NCBI RefSeq assembly: GCF_005281835.1
Contig: NZ_RZIS01000005.1
Span: forward strand, 186,001-250,000
Direction: 5' to 3'
DNA from: Vibrio profundi
GTDB taxonomy: Bacteria; Pseudomonadota; Gammaproteobacteria; Enterobacterales; Vibrionaceae
DNA length: 64,000 nucleotides
The notes under the pieces are model-generated. The model saw only the letters and a program-made list of their open reading frames with translations, searched no databases and was not told the origin of the DNA. Positions 17,038-26,635 of this stretch are shown here, piece after piece. A program made the translations under genes and the position numbers. Within the stretch, counting starts at the first letter, position 1. Each line of letters opens with the position of its first letter.

Positions 17038-17157
17038 CTTTTCTTGAATATAGCGCAGTATAACGAATGTCATGGTTTTGAATCGTGCATTTTTGGCATT
17101 AATGAATTGATGTAAATCACGCTTTAAATGTAATGCTCGAAGTCATATATAGAGCTT

Positions 17158-18507
17158 CTAATTTGACAGCTGTAGGACTAAAGCCCCCTTAGTAGCGCGC
17201 ATGCACTTAAGATACATCTGCCATGCAACTACTCCTGTAAGTGTATTAGCGATAAAGATAGCCGCGAATACGGCTTCAATATTGCCCACTTGAGCTCCAA
17301 TCCATACTGCTGGTAAATACAGCACGAACAACCGACAGATTGATAGCAATAATGCGATCTTGGGCTGACCTAAAGCGTTGGACACTGAGACAATGATCAT
17401 GCACACGCCTAATGCACCATAGCAAAAGGGCACGAACTGCAAGAAGGTTAGAAGGGTGAATTGTACTTGAACATCGTTAGACATCAGAGTGCTTAAAGGG
17501 GTGGCTAACATCAGTGATGCGAGTGCGATAAGCATTTGGAACCCTAGAACAAAGACTATTGCACTTTTAACTAAGCGATCAACTTTCTCCAGTTCTTTAG
17601 CGCCGAGGAAATGACCAATCATAGGAGGCATGGACATGGTTAAAGATAAAATGACCAGCAAGCTAAACATCTCAAATCTAGAGATTAGTGCCCATGATGC
17701 AACCGCTTCGGTACCAAACTTCGCCATCAGCATGGTTGTAAGTACAGCAACGACAGGTGGTAACAGTTGGTTGAGTGTCGCTGGAAGCATAATTTTCATG
17801 AGTGATTGAAAACTGTTGCGCCATTGCGCCCATGCTTTAGGTATCTCAAACCAATTTTCATTGTTGGTACAGTAACCCAACCAAAATAAGCAAATAGCGA
17901 AAGAGATTAATGTTGCTAGGGCGGCACCAACCAAACCTAAATCAAACGTGAAGATGAAAATAGGATCGAGCACGATGTTAATCAAACTGGAAAAAATTAA
18001 TGCCAAACCAGGGTGTTTGGTGTTGCCATTTGCTCTGAATACGCTTGAAAGAAAATACAGAGTAGCCCCAAACCAGTTGCTTACTAGCCACATTGGCCAA
18101 TAACTGTTTGCCATTTCTGCGACAGGCTCTGAAATATCGAAAAGTCCGAGAAGCGGGAACCGAAAAATCCACAGCAATACGCTTATCAACGCCATGCTCA
18201 CCATACCTAACAACAGGGTAATAGTGGCCGTTTGTTTGGCGTGACGGTGTTGCTTCGCACCCAAGTTACGGGAAATCAAAGCCGTGCAAGCGATACCAAG
18301 CCCAACTTGGATGCCAATTGTCACCATAGTAAAAGGGATGGTGACTGCTTGTGCGGCAAGTGGCACGACGCCAAGCTGGCTGATGAAGGCGCTGTCGATA
18401 AGCTGAAAACTCATGATTGCTATCATGCCGCCAATCATAGGAACAGTTTTTCTGGCGAGTTCTTTAGTGATCAGGCAAGAGGTGTATTGTTTTAAAAAAT
18501 TTATCAT
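17158..18507 (-). CDS. MATE family multidrug efflux transporter
   Basis: A 449-residue inner-membrane protein with the 12 hydrophobic segments of MATE antiporters, which expel cationic drugs using a Na+ or H+ gradient. The N-terminal half has MIGGMIAIMSFQLIDSAFISQLG and ALISRNLGAKQ; the second half has the repeated MPPMIGHFLGAKEL. ATG 18507 is chosen over the upstream in-frame GTG 18516; neither has a strong ribosome site. The substrate is unknown. The LysR gene downstream may regulate it, an inference from proximity. Confidence 0.9.
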   Translation of the reverse strand: MINFLKQYTSCLITKELARKTVPMIGGMIAIMSFQLIDSAFISQLGVVPLAAQAVTIPFTMVTIGIQVGLGIACTALISRNLGAKQHRHAKQTATITLLLGMVSMALISVLLWIFRFPLLGLFDISEPVAEMANSYWPMWLVSNWFGATLYFLSSVFRANGNTKHPGLALIFSSLINIVLDPIFIFTFDLGLVGAALATLISFAICLFWLGYCTNNENWFEIPKAWAQWRNSFQSLMKIMLPATLNQLLPPVVAVLTTMLMAKFGTEAVASWALISRFEMFSLLVILSLTMSMPPMIGHFLGAKELEKVDRLVKSAIVFVLGFQMLIALASLMLATPLSTLMSNDVQVQFTLLTFLQFVPFCYGALGVCMIIVSVSNALGQPKIALLLSICRLFVLYLPAVWIGAQVGNIEAVFAAIFIANTLTGVVAWQMYLKCMRATKGALVLQLSN

Positions 18508-18730
18508 AGGTATCACAAAGAAAGTCGTCAGTTACCAGCTCCCGTTAATAATGGGATAACGAAGCAGGCGGGAGAACGTTAGCAAAGGAAAATTAGCAAG
18601 GATTGTAGGTCATCGCAGAAATAGAAAAAACATACGATATGTCATTTCATTATTGCGATTTAGACAACAATGAGATTGGATTGCGTTCTTTTGGCGGTGT
18701 CGGGCGAAATCGAGGTGAAGAAACCATACT

Positions 18731-18757
18731 AAAAAGCCAACAAACTATTGTTGGCTT
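18731..18757 (-). terminator. Rho-independent terminator of the DUF3316 gene
   Basis: 8-bp stem GCCAACAA (18736-18743) with TTGTTGGC (18748-18755) and a 4-base loop. On the minus strand it is followed by TTTTT. It lies about 20 bases past the stop codon. Confidence 0.88.
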
Positions 18758-18774
18758 AGATTCAAATATTCAAA

Positions 18775-19119
18775 TTAGTCGTTACGCTTAGTACGTTCAA
18801 CGAAGTGGTAATCAACATTAACGACTGCGCGATAAGCGATCTCGCCACGTGTTTTTGCAAACTCTTCGATAGTCACCTGAGTGTTGTCTACAGTGATTTT
18901 TGAAATTGGATTCGCAGATACTGGCAGCAGTTGAAAATTAAGCTGTGCATTTGTCGCGTTAGCGAGTGAGTCTACGTAGTTAAAGCCCGCATCATAAGCT
19001 TCTGCTTTAGTAGCAAATGTGCCTGTTGTTTGGCTTGTGCTGTTATAGCTAGTTTGGTTACCAGCGAATGCTGTTGAACTGATTAGTAAAGTAGCGGCAA
19101 GGATAGTTAATTTTTTCAT
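18775..19119 (-). CDS. DUF3316 family secreted protein
   Basis: A 114-residue protein with a clean signal peptide (MKKLTILAATLLISSTAFAG, cleavage after AFA). The mature part, about 95 residues, has the DUF3316 features: TFATKAEAYDAGFNYVDSLAN and a C-terminal AYRAVVNVDYHFVERTKRND. The family is small and largely limited to Vibrio and relatives; the fold resembles YdgH/BhsA-like stress proteins only loosely. It is monocistronic, with its own terminator. Function unknown, probably periplasmic. Confidence 0.85.
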   Translation of the reverse strand: MKKLTILAATLLISSTAFAGNQTSYNSTSQTTGTFATKAEAYDAGFNYVDSLANATNAQLNFQLLPVSANPISKITVDNTQVTIEEFAKTRGEIAYRAVVNVDYHFVERTKRND

Positions 19120-19381
19120 AATAATTCTCTCAAAATACGTTTAAAAATGAATGTAGTCAGAGGAATCAACACTCCCTCATCATTCGACGAAGAGATTATC
19201 AACAAAATAAATGTGACCGTCATCACGTATAATTTCAAAACATAATAGACTATTTAGCATCAATGGGTGCTTTTGCTCGTTGGCGAAAAGTGGTACTTGG
19301 TTGATATTGTTTGTCGAGCGAGAGTTGTGCTAGAGGTTAGGTGCTGGTGTGAAACGTTTGTGTTGTGATGGGTAAGAATTA
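19120..19381. other. Intergenic region upstream of the DUF3316 gene
   Basis: About 260 AT-rich bases that must hold the DUF3316 promoter. A ribosome site (GAGAATTATT) precedes the start codon. No other gene, repeat or clear operator is visible. Confidence 0.35.
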
Positions 19382-19411
19382 CCTCACTCCTAATCGAGAT
19401 TAGAAGTGAGG
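19382..19411 (-). terminator. Terminator-like hairpin after the M32 carboxypeptidase
   Basis: CCTCACT and AGTGAGG pair, with an inner CTAAT/ATTAG stem, across 30 bases. On the minus strand it is followed by the moderately T-rich TAATTCTT. It begins 12 bases past the stop codon. Confidence 0.6.
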
Positions 19412-19422
19412 CCGCTAGCTAA

Positions 19423-20895
19423 TTAAAGATAACGTTCGATTAGGTGCTTTTTGAAGTGCTCTGGGTTTAAGATGTCACCGGTTGCTTGTTTCACTAATTC
19501 ATCAGTGGTCAATAAGCTACCTTTGCTCCAAATTTTATCACCAAGCCAGTTAAAGATTGGCGTTAGATCACCAGATTCGATCGCGCTATCCACATCTACT
19601 GTTTGCTTCATTGCAGCCATGAATTGCGCGGCGTACATCGCGCCGAGTGTATAGCTAGGGAAGTAGCCAAATGCGCCGTCCGTCCAGTGGATGTCTTGCA
19701 TACAACCATTCTTGAAATTACCTTCAGTCCGTAGGCCAAGATACTGCTGCATTTTTTGATTCCAAAGCTCTGGAACGTCAGTATGTTTGATTTTTCCATT
19801 GATCAAATCACGTTCAATTTCGTAACGTAAGATAACGTGAGCAGGGTAGGTTAACTCATCGGCATCTACGCGAATGAACCCTTTTTCAACGCGAGTATAG
19901 ATCTTCTGGAAATTGTCTTTCTCGAACTCTGGGCCAGTAAATTGCTGTCCAGCGAGACGAGCAAGGTGGCCAATAAATGGGTCGCTGCGGCCAACCTGCA
20001 TTTCAAAGAAAAGAGATTGAGACTCATGAATACCCATTGAGCGGGCTTCGCCAGCTGGTAAGCCAGCTAATGACTTAGGCAAACCTTGTTCGTAACGGGC
20101 ATGGCCTGTTTCATGAACGATCCCCATTAAGGATTGAACGAACTCATTTTCATCGTAGCGAGTGGTAATACGAACGTCAGAAGGCACACCCCCACAGAAT
20201 GGGTGAACACTTTCATCTAGGCGACCATGCTCAAAATCAAACTGAAGTAACTTCATGACTTCAAGGCCAAGCGCTTTTTGCTTGTCGGTAGAGTAGGTGC
20301 CTGATGGTGCCGTAAAGCTTTCGCTTGATTGTTTTTCAATCGCGCTATTGATGAGATCTGGTAGCCAAGTTTTTACATCAGAAAATAGAGTATCTAGTGA
20401 AGCTGAACTGGTACCTGGTTCATAGATATCCAGCATGGCATCGTAGGGTGTTAAATTAGCGGCCTCGGCACGAATCTGCGCTTCTTCTTTAGATAGCTCT
20501 ACTACCTCACGCCAGTTTTTTTCGAAGCCTTGCCAATCGTCGTTTCCGCGTTGAGTACGCCAAGCATGCTCACACTTAGATCCTGCCAAAGATTTTGCTT
20601 GAACAAGCTTTTCAGGTAGTAGGTTAGATTGCTGCCACTGACGTTTTAACTCACGTAGGCTAGATTGTTCGTCAACGGTTAACGATTCGTTTTCTGCGCT
20701 ATCGAACCATTCGGCTAACTGTGGCTGAGTCATCAAATTATGGATATGAACAGATAATTCTGCCATTGCTTCGCTTCGAGCTTGGTTACCGCCCGCTGGC
20801 ATCATTGAAGCTTGGTCCCAACCACAAATGGAGCCTAAGTGTTTAAAGTGGGAACACTTTTGAGAATGTTCGACTAGTTTTTTGAATGCGCTCAT
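19423..20895 (-). CDS. M32 family carboxypeptidase (Taq type)
   Basis: A 490-residue zinc metallocarboxypeptidase of the cytoplasm that removes C-terminal residues with broad specificity. The active-site HETGH (GIVHETGHARYEQG) is near the middle, with the third ligand region AGEARSMGIHESQSLFFE. FTLGAMYAAQ-like and IRVDADELTYPAHVILRYE blocks are also present. Start ATG 20895 is preferred because GGGAAG lies about 5 bases upstream; the longer frame to 20931 adds 12 unlike residues. Length is typical for M32. Confidence 0.92.
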   Translation of the reverse strand: MSAFKKLVEHSQKCSHFKHLGSICGWDQASMMPAGGNQARSEAMAELSVHIHNLMTQPQLAEWFDSAENESLTVDEQSSLRELKRQWQQSNLLPEKLVQAKSLAGSKCEHAWRTQRGNDDWQGFEKNWREVVELSKEEAQIRAEAANLTPYDAMLDIYEPGTSSASLDTLFSDVKTWLPDLINSAIEKQSSESFTAPSGTYSTDKQKALGLEVMKLLQFDFEHGRLDESVHPFCGGVPSDVRITTRYDENEFVQSLMGIVHETGHARYEQGLPKSLAGLPAGEARSMGIHESQSLFFEMQVGRSDPFIGHLARLAGQQFTGPEFEKDNFQKIYTRVEKGFIRVDADELTYPAHVILRYEIERDLINGKIKHTDVPELWNQKMQQYLGLRTEGNFKNGCMQDIHWTDGAFGYFPSYTLGAMYAAQFMAAMKQTVDVDSAIESGDLTPIFNWLGDKIWSKGSLLTTDELVKQATGDILNPEHFKKHLIERYL

Positions 20896-21060
20896 GCGAC
20901 TTCCCTGATCGTAAAAGGTTAAGTCTAACAACCGATTAATGATTCAACAAACGTCTAATGTTGTTGCATAGGGCAAATATCTGAAAGTGTTATCAGATAT
21001 GGAGTTTTAGTCGCATAATATTGCTAATTCTAATATTTAAAGTAACCACTCATTACTGAG

Positions 21061-21192
21061 CTAAGAGACTTTTACTGGCCACCCGTAGCCTTGGTACTCA
21101 GTGGCGAGTTGTTTAGCCACTTCAGGGCTAACTTGAGCTGAAATCCAATTACCAATGCCCATAATCTTGTATTCGATAGTTATAAATTTCAT
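21061..21192 (-). CDS. Small ORF, 43 residues, unrecognised
   Basis: A 44-codon frame (ATG at 21192, TAG at 21061) in the gap between the carboxypeptidase and the LysE gene. The start is MKFITIEYKIMGIGNWIS, with EVAKQLATEYQGYGWPV later. Composition is protein-like, with balanced charges, three prolines and glycines at plausible turns, and no membrane segment. The ribosome site is poor. Frame length and residue use look like a real small cytoplasmic protein. I do not recognise a family. It could also be the remnant of a longer gene. Confidence 0.55.
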   Translation of the reverse strand: MKFITIEYKIMGIGNWISAQVSPEVAKQLATEYQGYGWPVKVS

Positions 21193-21364
21193 GCTTTAAA
21201 TACTCAGGTGTTATAAGAGATGCAGAATTTATATTTTTTACTATGTAAATAATTTAGTTTGAGGCTCAAATCCTTTCTCATTTTATGAGAAAGTAGCTAG
21301 AGTGCGGTGGCTCGCAATTTTTACGAGTTTTCGACGTTAATTATAAAAATGGAGTTAGGAAAAT

Positions 21365-22012
21365 ATGGACATCCTAAATTTTGAAGCGTTTCTGGTGGCG
21401 ATTGTGATCCTCACCCTGACACCTGGGCTCGATACTGCCTTGGTTATTCGTAACACCACCAGAGCTGGCGTTAAGGATGGTTACGTTACAAGTATCGGAG
21501 TGTGTTTAGGGCTGTTCGTCCATGCGACTTTCTCGGCGATTGGTATTTCTGCGTTGTTACTTCAATCTGCAGAGCTATTTCAATTCGTCAAAATGATCGG
21601 TGCAGCTTATCTAATTTGGCTTGGCGCTTCGAGCTTGTATGGATTGCTGAAAGGCCAGCAAGGAATTCAGTTAGAAGGAACGGTAACTGCCCAGTTTGAT
21701 TCTAAGCGTTCGTTGAGAGAAGGCTTTTTATCGAATGTATTGAACCCTAAAACCGCTGTTTTCTATTTGGCTTTTCTTCCTCAATTTATTGATCCGAACG
21801 GTTCGCCGTTTTGGCAATCGATGTTTATGGCGAGCGTTCATTTTATTATTGCGATGGTATGGCAGTGTGGTATTGCTGGGGCGATTAACTCGGCTAAACA
21901 GCTATTTAAGAATTCTTCAGTGGTAAGCTGGATGGAAGGGGTTACCGGTGCGGTACTGATTTCACTTGGTATTAAGTTGTTACTGGAAGAACCACCGACA
22001 AGCGCTGCTTAA
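21365..22012 (+). CDS. LysE/RhtB family amino-acid exporter
   Basis: A 215-residue inner-membrane protein with about six membrane segments. The N-terminus has AIVILTLTPGLDTALVIRNT, the LysE family block; then GLFVHATFSAIGISALL, KMIGAAYLIWLG and FLSNVLNPKTAVFYLAFLPQF. The family exports amino acids and derivatives such as homoserine or threonine. The ribosome site GGAGTTAGGAAAAT is good. It has its own terminator at 22071. The substrate cannot be told from sequence. Confidence 0.92.
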   Translation: MDILNFEAFLVAIVILTLTPGLDTALVIRNTTRAGVKDGYVTSIGVCLGLFVHATFSAIGISALLLQSAELFQFVKMIGAAYLIWLGASSLYGLLKGQQGIQLEGTVTAQFDSKRSLREGFLSNVLNPKTAVFYLAFLPQFIDPNGSPFWQSMFMASVHFIIAMVWQCGIAGAINSAKQLFKNSSVVSWMEGVTGAVLISLGIKLLLEEPPTSAA

Positions 22013-22070
22013 GACGTTGCGAGTACTCAAATTTACCTGAGTAATTGAGGACAACGAGTGTAGACATGCT

Positions 22071-22106
22071 AAAGCCGTTAGTAATGAAATTGCTAACGGC
22101 TTTTTT
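22071..22106 (+). terminator. Rho-independent terminator of the LysE-family gene
   Basis: 8-bp stem GCCGTTAG (22074-22081) with CTAACGGC (22093-22100), followed by six T residues. It also ends 8 bases before the convergent HD-GYP gene's stop and may serve both. Confidence 0.9.
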
Positions 22107-22113
22107 ATTTCGC

Positions 22114-23643
22114 TCAACTTTCTTGGCTGTAGGTTTGATTGATCTGCAAAGCAACGTCAATGTTATCTAATAAAGTATCAACAATGTGCGCATCGAGATG
22201 AGTACCACTCGATTCTTTCATCAATTTAATCACATCTTCTAAAGGCCAAGCTGGTTTGTAGCAACGTTCATGAGTGAGCGCATCGAACACATCAGCCACT
22301 GCGATAATCCGAGCTTCTAAGCTAATTTCGTCCCCTTTAAGCCCTTGCGGGTATCCGGAACCGTCGACTTTTTCATGATGCTCATGCGCAATGGTGGCTG
22401 CGGTTTGCAAAATTTGGCGCTTGGAACCGGCCAAAATATTGTGACCGATTTCGGAGTGCTGCTTCATTACTTCCCATTCTTCGGCGTCGAGCTTTCCGGG
22501 CTTCAATAATACGGAGTCGGGGGTAGCGATTTTACCAATGTCATGCATAGGTGCTGCTTGTCGGATCAACTCTGCTTGCTCTTCTGAGTGCCCCATTAGA
22601 ATACAAAGTTGATAGCTCAGTTCAGAGATTCGACGAACGTGGTTACCAGCTTCATGCGAACGTGACTCTACCACGTCGCCCAAGCGATAAATGAGTTCGC
22701 CTTGCGTATCAATGATCTCTTGGCTGAGAAATAGATTCTCGAAAGCTAAGCTGACACTGTAAGAAAATATGGTTAGGAGTTGGCTTTCCAGTTCGGTGAT
22801 CTTTCTTACACCTTTTAAATACAAAAGGCTAACCGCCCCAGAACTGGTAGAAAAGTACCCAACGAAGATATCGTCTTCGATAATACTGGTCTTGGCATCA
22901 ATGGCCTTTTGTAAATAGCGTTTTATGCTCTCATCGACTTCAGTTTTATCGCCAGTATCGCCAATTTGGGCGAGTACGCGATAATCGTTGTGGGGCTCTT
23001 GAAGCGTGGTTAATCCACGTACACTGACCAACATGCTTTGATCATTCATACGCAGTAGAGAAAGCACTTGCTGCAAAATACCGTCAGAAAAAGCATTCAA
23101 GGTGTGTTTTTGGAAAATGATGGATGTTGATTGAATAACCCGTTCTAACCCTTGGCGGTAGTTTTTCTCGATTTCACGGCTACTTTCAATGTTCATGATA
23201 TCGCGATAAGAGCGGATTGCTGAATAAACGGTAGTGAACAATTTCTGGCTATTTAGTTCGGTTTTTTCTTTGTAGTCGTTGATGTCGTATTGGGTAATTA
23301 CATCTTGTTCTGGGGCTTGCCCTGGCTGACCAGTTCTCAAGACGATACGCGAGTAGTGATTCCCCAGATCTTGCCTTACCCAGCGTGCGACCTCTAACCC
23401 TGCGTCATCGGTTTCCATTACGACATCAAGAAAAATCAGGGCGATATCTGGAATGGTGGAGAGTTTTTCTTTCGCTTCTGCACCCGAATGGGCATGAATA
23501 AATTCTAGCGAACGGTCATCGAGTTTGAAGCGCTTGAGTACGAGTACTGTGACTTGATGGACATCGGGTTCATCGTCAACGATCAGGATCTTCCAAGGTG
23601 GTGGCGCAGCTTCGTCTAATTCCCGAAGAAGTTTTAGCGGCAT
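22114..23643 (-). CDS. Response regulator: REC, DUF3369, HD-GYP (c-di-GMP phosphodiesterase)
   Basis: A 509-residue cytoplasmic protein. REC domain (about 17-145) with Asp73 as phospho-acceptor (FLDVVME) and the acidic pair Asp23/Asp24. DUF3369, a GAF-like region, spans about 150-310. HD-GYP spans about 325-495 with His367/Asp368 (PMHDIGK), a further HEHHEK and the intact GSGYP (428-432). All metal ligands visible for c-di-GMP hydrolysis are kept, so it is probably active. The ribosome site GGGAGAT is good. It lies 163 bases downstream of the symporter-like kinase on the same strand, its likely partner. Confidence 0.93.
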   Translation of the reverse strand: MPLKLLRELDEAAPPPWKILIVDDEPDVHQVTVLVLKRFKLDDRSLEFIHAHSGAEAKEKLSTIPDIALIFLDVVMETDDAGLEVARWVRQDLGNHYSRIVLRTGQPGQAPEQDVITQYDINDYKEKTELNSQKLFTTVYSAIRSYRDIMNIESSREIEKNYRQGLERVIQSTSIIFQKHTLNAFSDGILQQVLSLLRMNDQSMLVSVRGLTTLQEPHNDYRVLAQIGDTGDKTEVDESIKRYLQKAIDAKTSIIEDDIFVGYFSTSSGAVSLLYLKGVRKITELESQLLTIFSYSVSLAFENLFLSQEIIDTQGELIYRLGDVVESRSHEAGNHVRRISELSYQLCILMGHSEEQAELIRQAAPMHDIGKIATPDSVLLKPGKLDAEEWEVMKQHSEIGHNILAGSKRQILQTAATIAHEHHEKVDGSGYPQGLKGDEISLEARIIAVADVFDALTHERCYKPAWPLEDVIKLMKESSGTHLDAHIVDTLLDNIDVALQINQTYSQES

Positions 23644-23757
23644 TAGAGTATCTCCCTATCGAAAAATTGGATCCTTAGCGACTGACGATTTTCATAGTTG
23701 TATATAGGGTATAGGTTCAAATGCTCAGCTATACAAGTTATTGCACATTCTGATTAT

Positions 23758-23776
23758 GTGGACCTTAAAGGTTCAC
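23758..23776. promoter_or_regulatory. Palindrome upstream of the HD-GYP regulator
   Basis: GTGGACCTTAAAGGTTCAC is symmetric about position 23767 apart from one pair, giving 8 of 9 paired positions. It lies in the 163-base gap between kinase and regulator and could be an operator or a small hairpin. No regulator can be assigned. Confidence 0.35.
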
Positions 23777-23806
23777 AAGTGCCTAATTAAGCCTGAACAT
23801 TTGGTA

Positions 23807-26629
23807 CTATGCTTCTTTCGGCTTGCTAGGGAAGGCGATGGTATACGTGAGCCCTTGCCCAACGGCGGTATCAATTTTTATCGTCCCCGCTAGGTTTTGC
23901 GTGACCAAATTATGAATAAGGTGCGCGCCTAAACCGCTCCCGCCTAGGTTTCGTTTGGTTGTATAAAAAGGGTCGAAAATGCACTTCGCACTCTCTTCAT
24001 CCAATCCAACGCCGTCATCTTTATAAGTGATGATGATAGAGCCTCTATGTGATTCGACTTTGATGAGCATCTTTCCCTTCTGCTCGGGTTCAAATGCATG
24101 AATAAGGCTATTCATGATCAAGTTCGTTAGTATTTGAGAAAGCGATCCTGCATAACAGGTACAAGTCAGAGAGTCGTCACACTCAATTTCCACCTGATGC
24201 TGAACCCGTTTGAGCTCAGGGCGAAGTGATAACAGAATTTCATCAAGATATTCGCGAATATTGATTTGACGGAGGTCGTCAGATGTTTGATCGACGGCGA
24301 TACGTTTGAAACTGCGAATCAAGCTAGAGGCTCGCTCATTATTTTTAAGTATGATTTGCGAAGACTCGTCACACAGGTCGAAAAACTCTTCTAAATCTTT
24401 TTCGCTTAATTTTTCAGTGTCATAAGCGTCACGCACGAACTTCACCTCATCTTTGAGGTTAGAGACAGCTGTCACACATACACCAATAGGTGTATTGATT
24501 TCATGCGCAACACCTGCGACGAGCTTACTTAATGAAGCTTGCTTCTCGGTTTCGATGAGTTGGTGCTGAGCGTTTTTAAGTTGCTCCATGGTTTCTTGAA
24601 GCTCTTGAGTACGGTTGTCGACTAAACCTTCTAATTGCTCACTGTATTGCTGCGCAAGGTTTTCTTTCTCTTTGGCGTAGTTAAGTTGTTTACGAAGTTG
24701 AGTAGGGCTAATTTTGAGTTGGCTGAGAATTTGACTATAGCTTTGTTCAAGCGCTTGCGTCTCCTCCTGAGTAAACAGCCCTGAATCCATGATGAGTACA
24801 TGGGCCATTGCTGCTCCAGTCGCACCACTTAAACGCCTTTCCGCTGCTTTTTCGAGGTTGGCTAATTCTTGCGTATTGATATGTTCACGATCGGCAAGGT
24901 TGGTTTCTTTTAAGCATAAGTCGACTTTATCTTCGGTTTCTTTGGCGGAGAAATACGAATTAAAGAGGTCATGTAAGATTGGCAGTTTACTCGCAAGAAC
25001 AATGTTACAAGGTAAGTCTAGTGAGCCTTCGTAATCTGATGAGGAGCTTTGAGTCATGATATCGATGAACTCAGCGTTATAGCGTGACTCGTTATCCGAC
25101 TCTTTGGAAAATAAGCTACCTAAAACGATGCCAGATAAGTTCGCGATTAAAGACCAAAAAGCACCGTGGCTGACTTTATCCATGTTTGAGCCAAATAAGC
25201 GTTCAGGGTGTAACCACTCGATGGCCCAAGGTCCTGCAATTAGAATGCTGTCGTCAATCCAGCCACTTTTCATGATGGCAGGTAAGAATAAACAGTAAGC
25301 CCAAATAAAGAAGCCAAAGGAGATGCCTAAAATAGCGCCGCGTGCCGTTACGTTTTTCCAATACAAGCCTAAGACTACCAAAGGTAAAAACTGCAATACG
25401 GCGCAGAACGAAATCATCCCCATATTGACGAGCATATAGGAGTCGCCCAAAAACATGTAGAACGCTTGCCCCGCACCAAACACCAAGAAAATTGCAAGCC
25501 AGCGTATTTGTAGTAGGTGTTGACCAAAATTCTTATCAGGAATCACTTTCCTTAATACAGGCAGCGCTAAATGGTTACTGAACATCGTGGCGAGAGTCAT
25601 CCCAGATACCATTAACATCGCCATCGAAGCAGAAAATCCTCCAATGAATACAAGCAATGTTAGTGAAAATTGTTCGGCACTTAGCGGCAACGTAAGCATG
25701 TAGGTGTCCGGTTTATCGGGGCCCATCACTAACACGCCAGCTGCAGAAATAGGCATAACAAACACCGTCATTAAAATGAGGTAAATGGGCAGTTGCCACT
25801 GAGCTTTTTTGATGTAGCTGGTTTGCGGGTTTTCAACTACCATCACGTGGAATTGACGAGGCAACATAAAAAAGGCAGAACCAGCTAGCAGTAGGAAGCT
25901 CACCCAAGTCATGACGTTTGGTGTTTTCGCCATTGTTTTGGCTGTATCAGGGAGTTTTTCAGTTAGTTCTTGCAATATGGCTTGCGGGCTATCGAACATA
26001 AAAAAGCATACGAAAATTCCCACACATAACATCGCCACTAACTTCACTACGCCTTCAACTGCGAGAGCGAGCATCATGCCAGGGTGGCGCTCAGTGGGAT
26101 CAATATGCCGAATACCAAATGCAATGGTGAACATCGCAACACCAAACCAAATAACCCACGTGACCATATCGTTGGACGACTCGGCGCTCATGACCACTGC
26201 GAATGAATTGTTAATGGCTTTAAGCTGCAAGGCCAAATATGGAACGATGCCGATCATCGCCACAACGGAAGTGATGCCTGCTAAGTAAAGGCTTCGGTTA
26301 TATCGTGCAGAAAGAAAATCAGCGATGCTGTTTACGTGATAGGTTTGCTTAACCAACAAGATCCGTTTCATCAACGGCCATAATACAAGCATCAATAATG
26401 TTGGCCCTAAGTAGATGGTGTAAACCAGTACGCCCGCCCGAGAAGCCAGCCCAACACTTCCATAAAATGTCCAACTCGTACAAAACACCGCCAGTGACAG
26501 AACGTACACCATTGAACTGGAGGAGATCTTTTTTGCCGTCGGGCTTTTGGATTCCGCCCAATTCGCAATGAAAAATAGCATCCCGATATAGGCGAGAATG
26601 AGGATGATGAGTGTGGTGGCACTGATCAT
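23807..26629 (-). CDS. Sodium/solute symporter-like sensor histidine kinase
   Basis: A 940-residue inner-membrane kinase. Residues 1 to about 500 are an SSS-family (PutP-like) 12-13 segment module, with SIADFLSARYNRSLYLAG and the GFSASMAMLMVSGMTLATM helix. A coiled-coil linker follows (about 640-690). The dimerisation domain has His709 (VAHEINTPIG) and a C-terminal HATPase domain with TNLIMNSLIHAF, DDGVGLD and GGSGLGAHL. There is no receiver domain, unlike CbrA/CrbS hybrids, so phosphate must pass to a separate regulator: the DUF3369/HD-GYP protein downstream. The symporter part may both transport and sense a solute; which one is unknown. Confidence 0.92.
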   Translation of the reverse strand: MISATTLIILILAYIGMLFFIANWAESKSPTAKKISSSSMVYVLSLAVFCTSWTFYGSVGLASRAGVLVYTIYLGPTLLMLVLWPLMKRILLVKQTYHVNSIADFLSARYNRSLYLAGITSVVAMIGIVPYLALQLKAINNSFAVVMSAESSNDMVTWVIWFGVAMFTIAFGIRHIDPTERHPGMMLALAVEGVVKLVAMLCVGIFVCFFMFDSPQAILQELTEKLPDTAKTMAKTPNVMTWVSFLLLAGSAFFMLPRQFHVMVVENPQTSYIKKAQWQLPIYLILMTVFVMPISAAGVLVMGPDKPDTYMLTLPLSAEQFSLTLLVFIGGFSASMAMLMVSGMTLATMFSNHLALPVLRKVIPDKNFGQHLLQIRWLAIFLVFGAGQAFYMFLGDSYMLVNMGMISFCAVLQFLPLVVLGLYWKNVTARGAILGISFGFFIWAYCLFLPAIMKSGWIDDSILIAGPWAIEWLHPERLFGSNMDKVSHGAFWSLIANLSGIVLGSLFSKESDNESRYNAEFIDIMTQSSSSDYEGSLDLPCNIVLASKLPILHDLFNSYFSAKETEDKVDLCLKETNLADREHINTQELANLEKAAERRLSGATGAAMAHVLIMDSGLFTQEETQALEQSYSQILSQLKISPTQLRKQLNYAKEKENLAQQYSEQLEGLVDNRTQELQETMEQLKNAQHQLIETEKQASLSKLVAGVAHEINTPIGVCVTAVSNLKDEVKFVRDAYDTEKLSEKDLEEFFDLCDESSQIILKNNERASSLIRSFKRIAVDQTSDDLRQINIREYLDEILLSLRPELKRVQHQVEIECDDSLTCTCYAGSLSQILTNLIMNSLIHAFEPEQKGKMLIKVESHRGSIIITYKDDGVGLDEESAKCIFDPFYTTKRNLGGSGLGAHLIHNLVTQNLAGTIKIDTAVGQGLTYTIAFPSKPKEA

Positions 26630-26635
26630 GTGTGG

